This document shows positions 23,988-24,289 of a stretch of 24,289 bases of DNA, piece by piece; position 1 is the stretch's first letter; each line of letters opens with the position of its first letter. The DNA lies in NCBI GenBank assembly GCA_029573365.1, contig JAKQGD010000272.1, positions 1 through 24,289 on the forward strand, in the 5' to 3' direction. The position numbers and the translations under genes are program-made. The notes below the pieces were generated by a model. The model saw nothing but the letters and a program-made list of their open reading frames with translations, made no database searches and was not told where the DNA came from. The stretch comes from Bacteroidota bacterium (GTDB lineage: Bacteria > Bacteroidota > Bacteroidia > Chitinophagales > Saprospiraceae).

Positions 23988-24289
23988 ATGGGACATACAG
24001 ACCATACCCCCGGCAGGGCCATAAGCACAGAGAGGACTCCCGGACAGAACACCGTGACCATCACCTACGAAAACAAATGCCAACTCAGATTATATATTCT
24101 GACCGACCATATGGTGAGGCTTAGGTATGCCAATGATGGAATCTTCGAAAATGATTTTTCTTATGCCATCACCGGTAGATTTACTCCGGAGCCACCGGAA
24201 TTTATACTCAGAGAGCATGAGCATCACTTCGAAATCAGAACATCTGCCATATCTATCCACGTCAGCAAGCCCGATAGTACAGTAATTTT
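23988..24289 (+). CDS. N-terminal part of a probable GH31 alpha-glucosidase-type protein, cut by the right edge
   Basis: An open frame of 100 codons starts at ATG 23988 and runs off the window. The translated text, with CQLRLYILTDHMVRLRYA followed by FENDFSYAI, resembles the N-terminal beta-sandwich (galactose-mutarotase-like) of glycoside hydrolase family 31 enzymes, which hydrolyse alpha-glucosides. No signal peptide is visible, which suggests a cytosolic enzyme. The catalytic barrel lies outside the window, so this assignment rests on the first domain only. The frame is open upstream too, but no ATG precedes this one before the tRNA terminator. Confidence 0.65.
   Translation, partial: MGHTDHTPGRAISTERTPGQNTVTITYENKCQLRLYILTDHMVRLRYANDGIFENDFSYAITGRFTPEPPEFILREHEHHFEIRTSAISIHVSKPDSTVI

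Overview
The window looks like chromosomal DNA of a Bacteroidota bacterium, plausibly near Saprospiria/Chitinophagia; the class is inference. The signs are a TonB-dependent receptor with an N-terminal carboxypeptidase-regulatory-like domain, a PorV-like outer-membrane barrel beside a very large secreted protein with a type IX secretion-like C-terminus, a CarB without its allosteric domain, a single-chain PurL with fused glutaminase, and several perfect copies of the Bacteroidota -7 promoter element TAnnTTTG at sensible distances from starts. Gene starts generally lack obvious Shine-Dalgarno sequences. No transposase, integrase, CRISPR array, rRNA or prophage gene was seen, and no gap between genes exceeds 150 bases.

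Left part (1-10091), all on the minus strand. Reading in transcription order: carB, a homodimeric-type ABC exporter, a Crp/Fnr-family regulator, an APH(3')-like phosphotransferase, purL, and the first codons of another possible gene running off the left edge. CarB and PurL feed pyrimidine/arginine and purine synthesis. The exporter, regulator and kinase between them form a compact block that may deal with a drug or another small molecule.

Middle part (10197-21168), plus strand. A D-3-phosphoglycerate dehydrogenase-like gene is divergent from carB. Then comes the most interesting block: a 1212-residue TonB-dependent receptor, a 1375-residue secreted protein and a 350-residue PorV-like barrel. 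It is preceded by a good promoter, has a perfect 10-bp hairpin in its last gap, and is closed by two successive hairpins. It looks like one envelope module: a receptor, a large surface protein and the barrel that could shuttle it. After it lie greA and a HIT-family hydrolase, separated by one base.

Right part. An lgt-like membrane enzyme with unusual active-site residues overlaps the HIT gene tail to tail. A small outer-membrane barrel is divergent from lgt and ends exactly where a convergent metallo-beta-lactamase-fold hydrolase ends. Then come tRNA-Cys(GCA) with its own promoter and terminator, and the N-terminal part of a probable GH31 alpha-glucosidase cut by the right edge.
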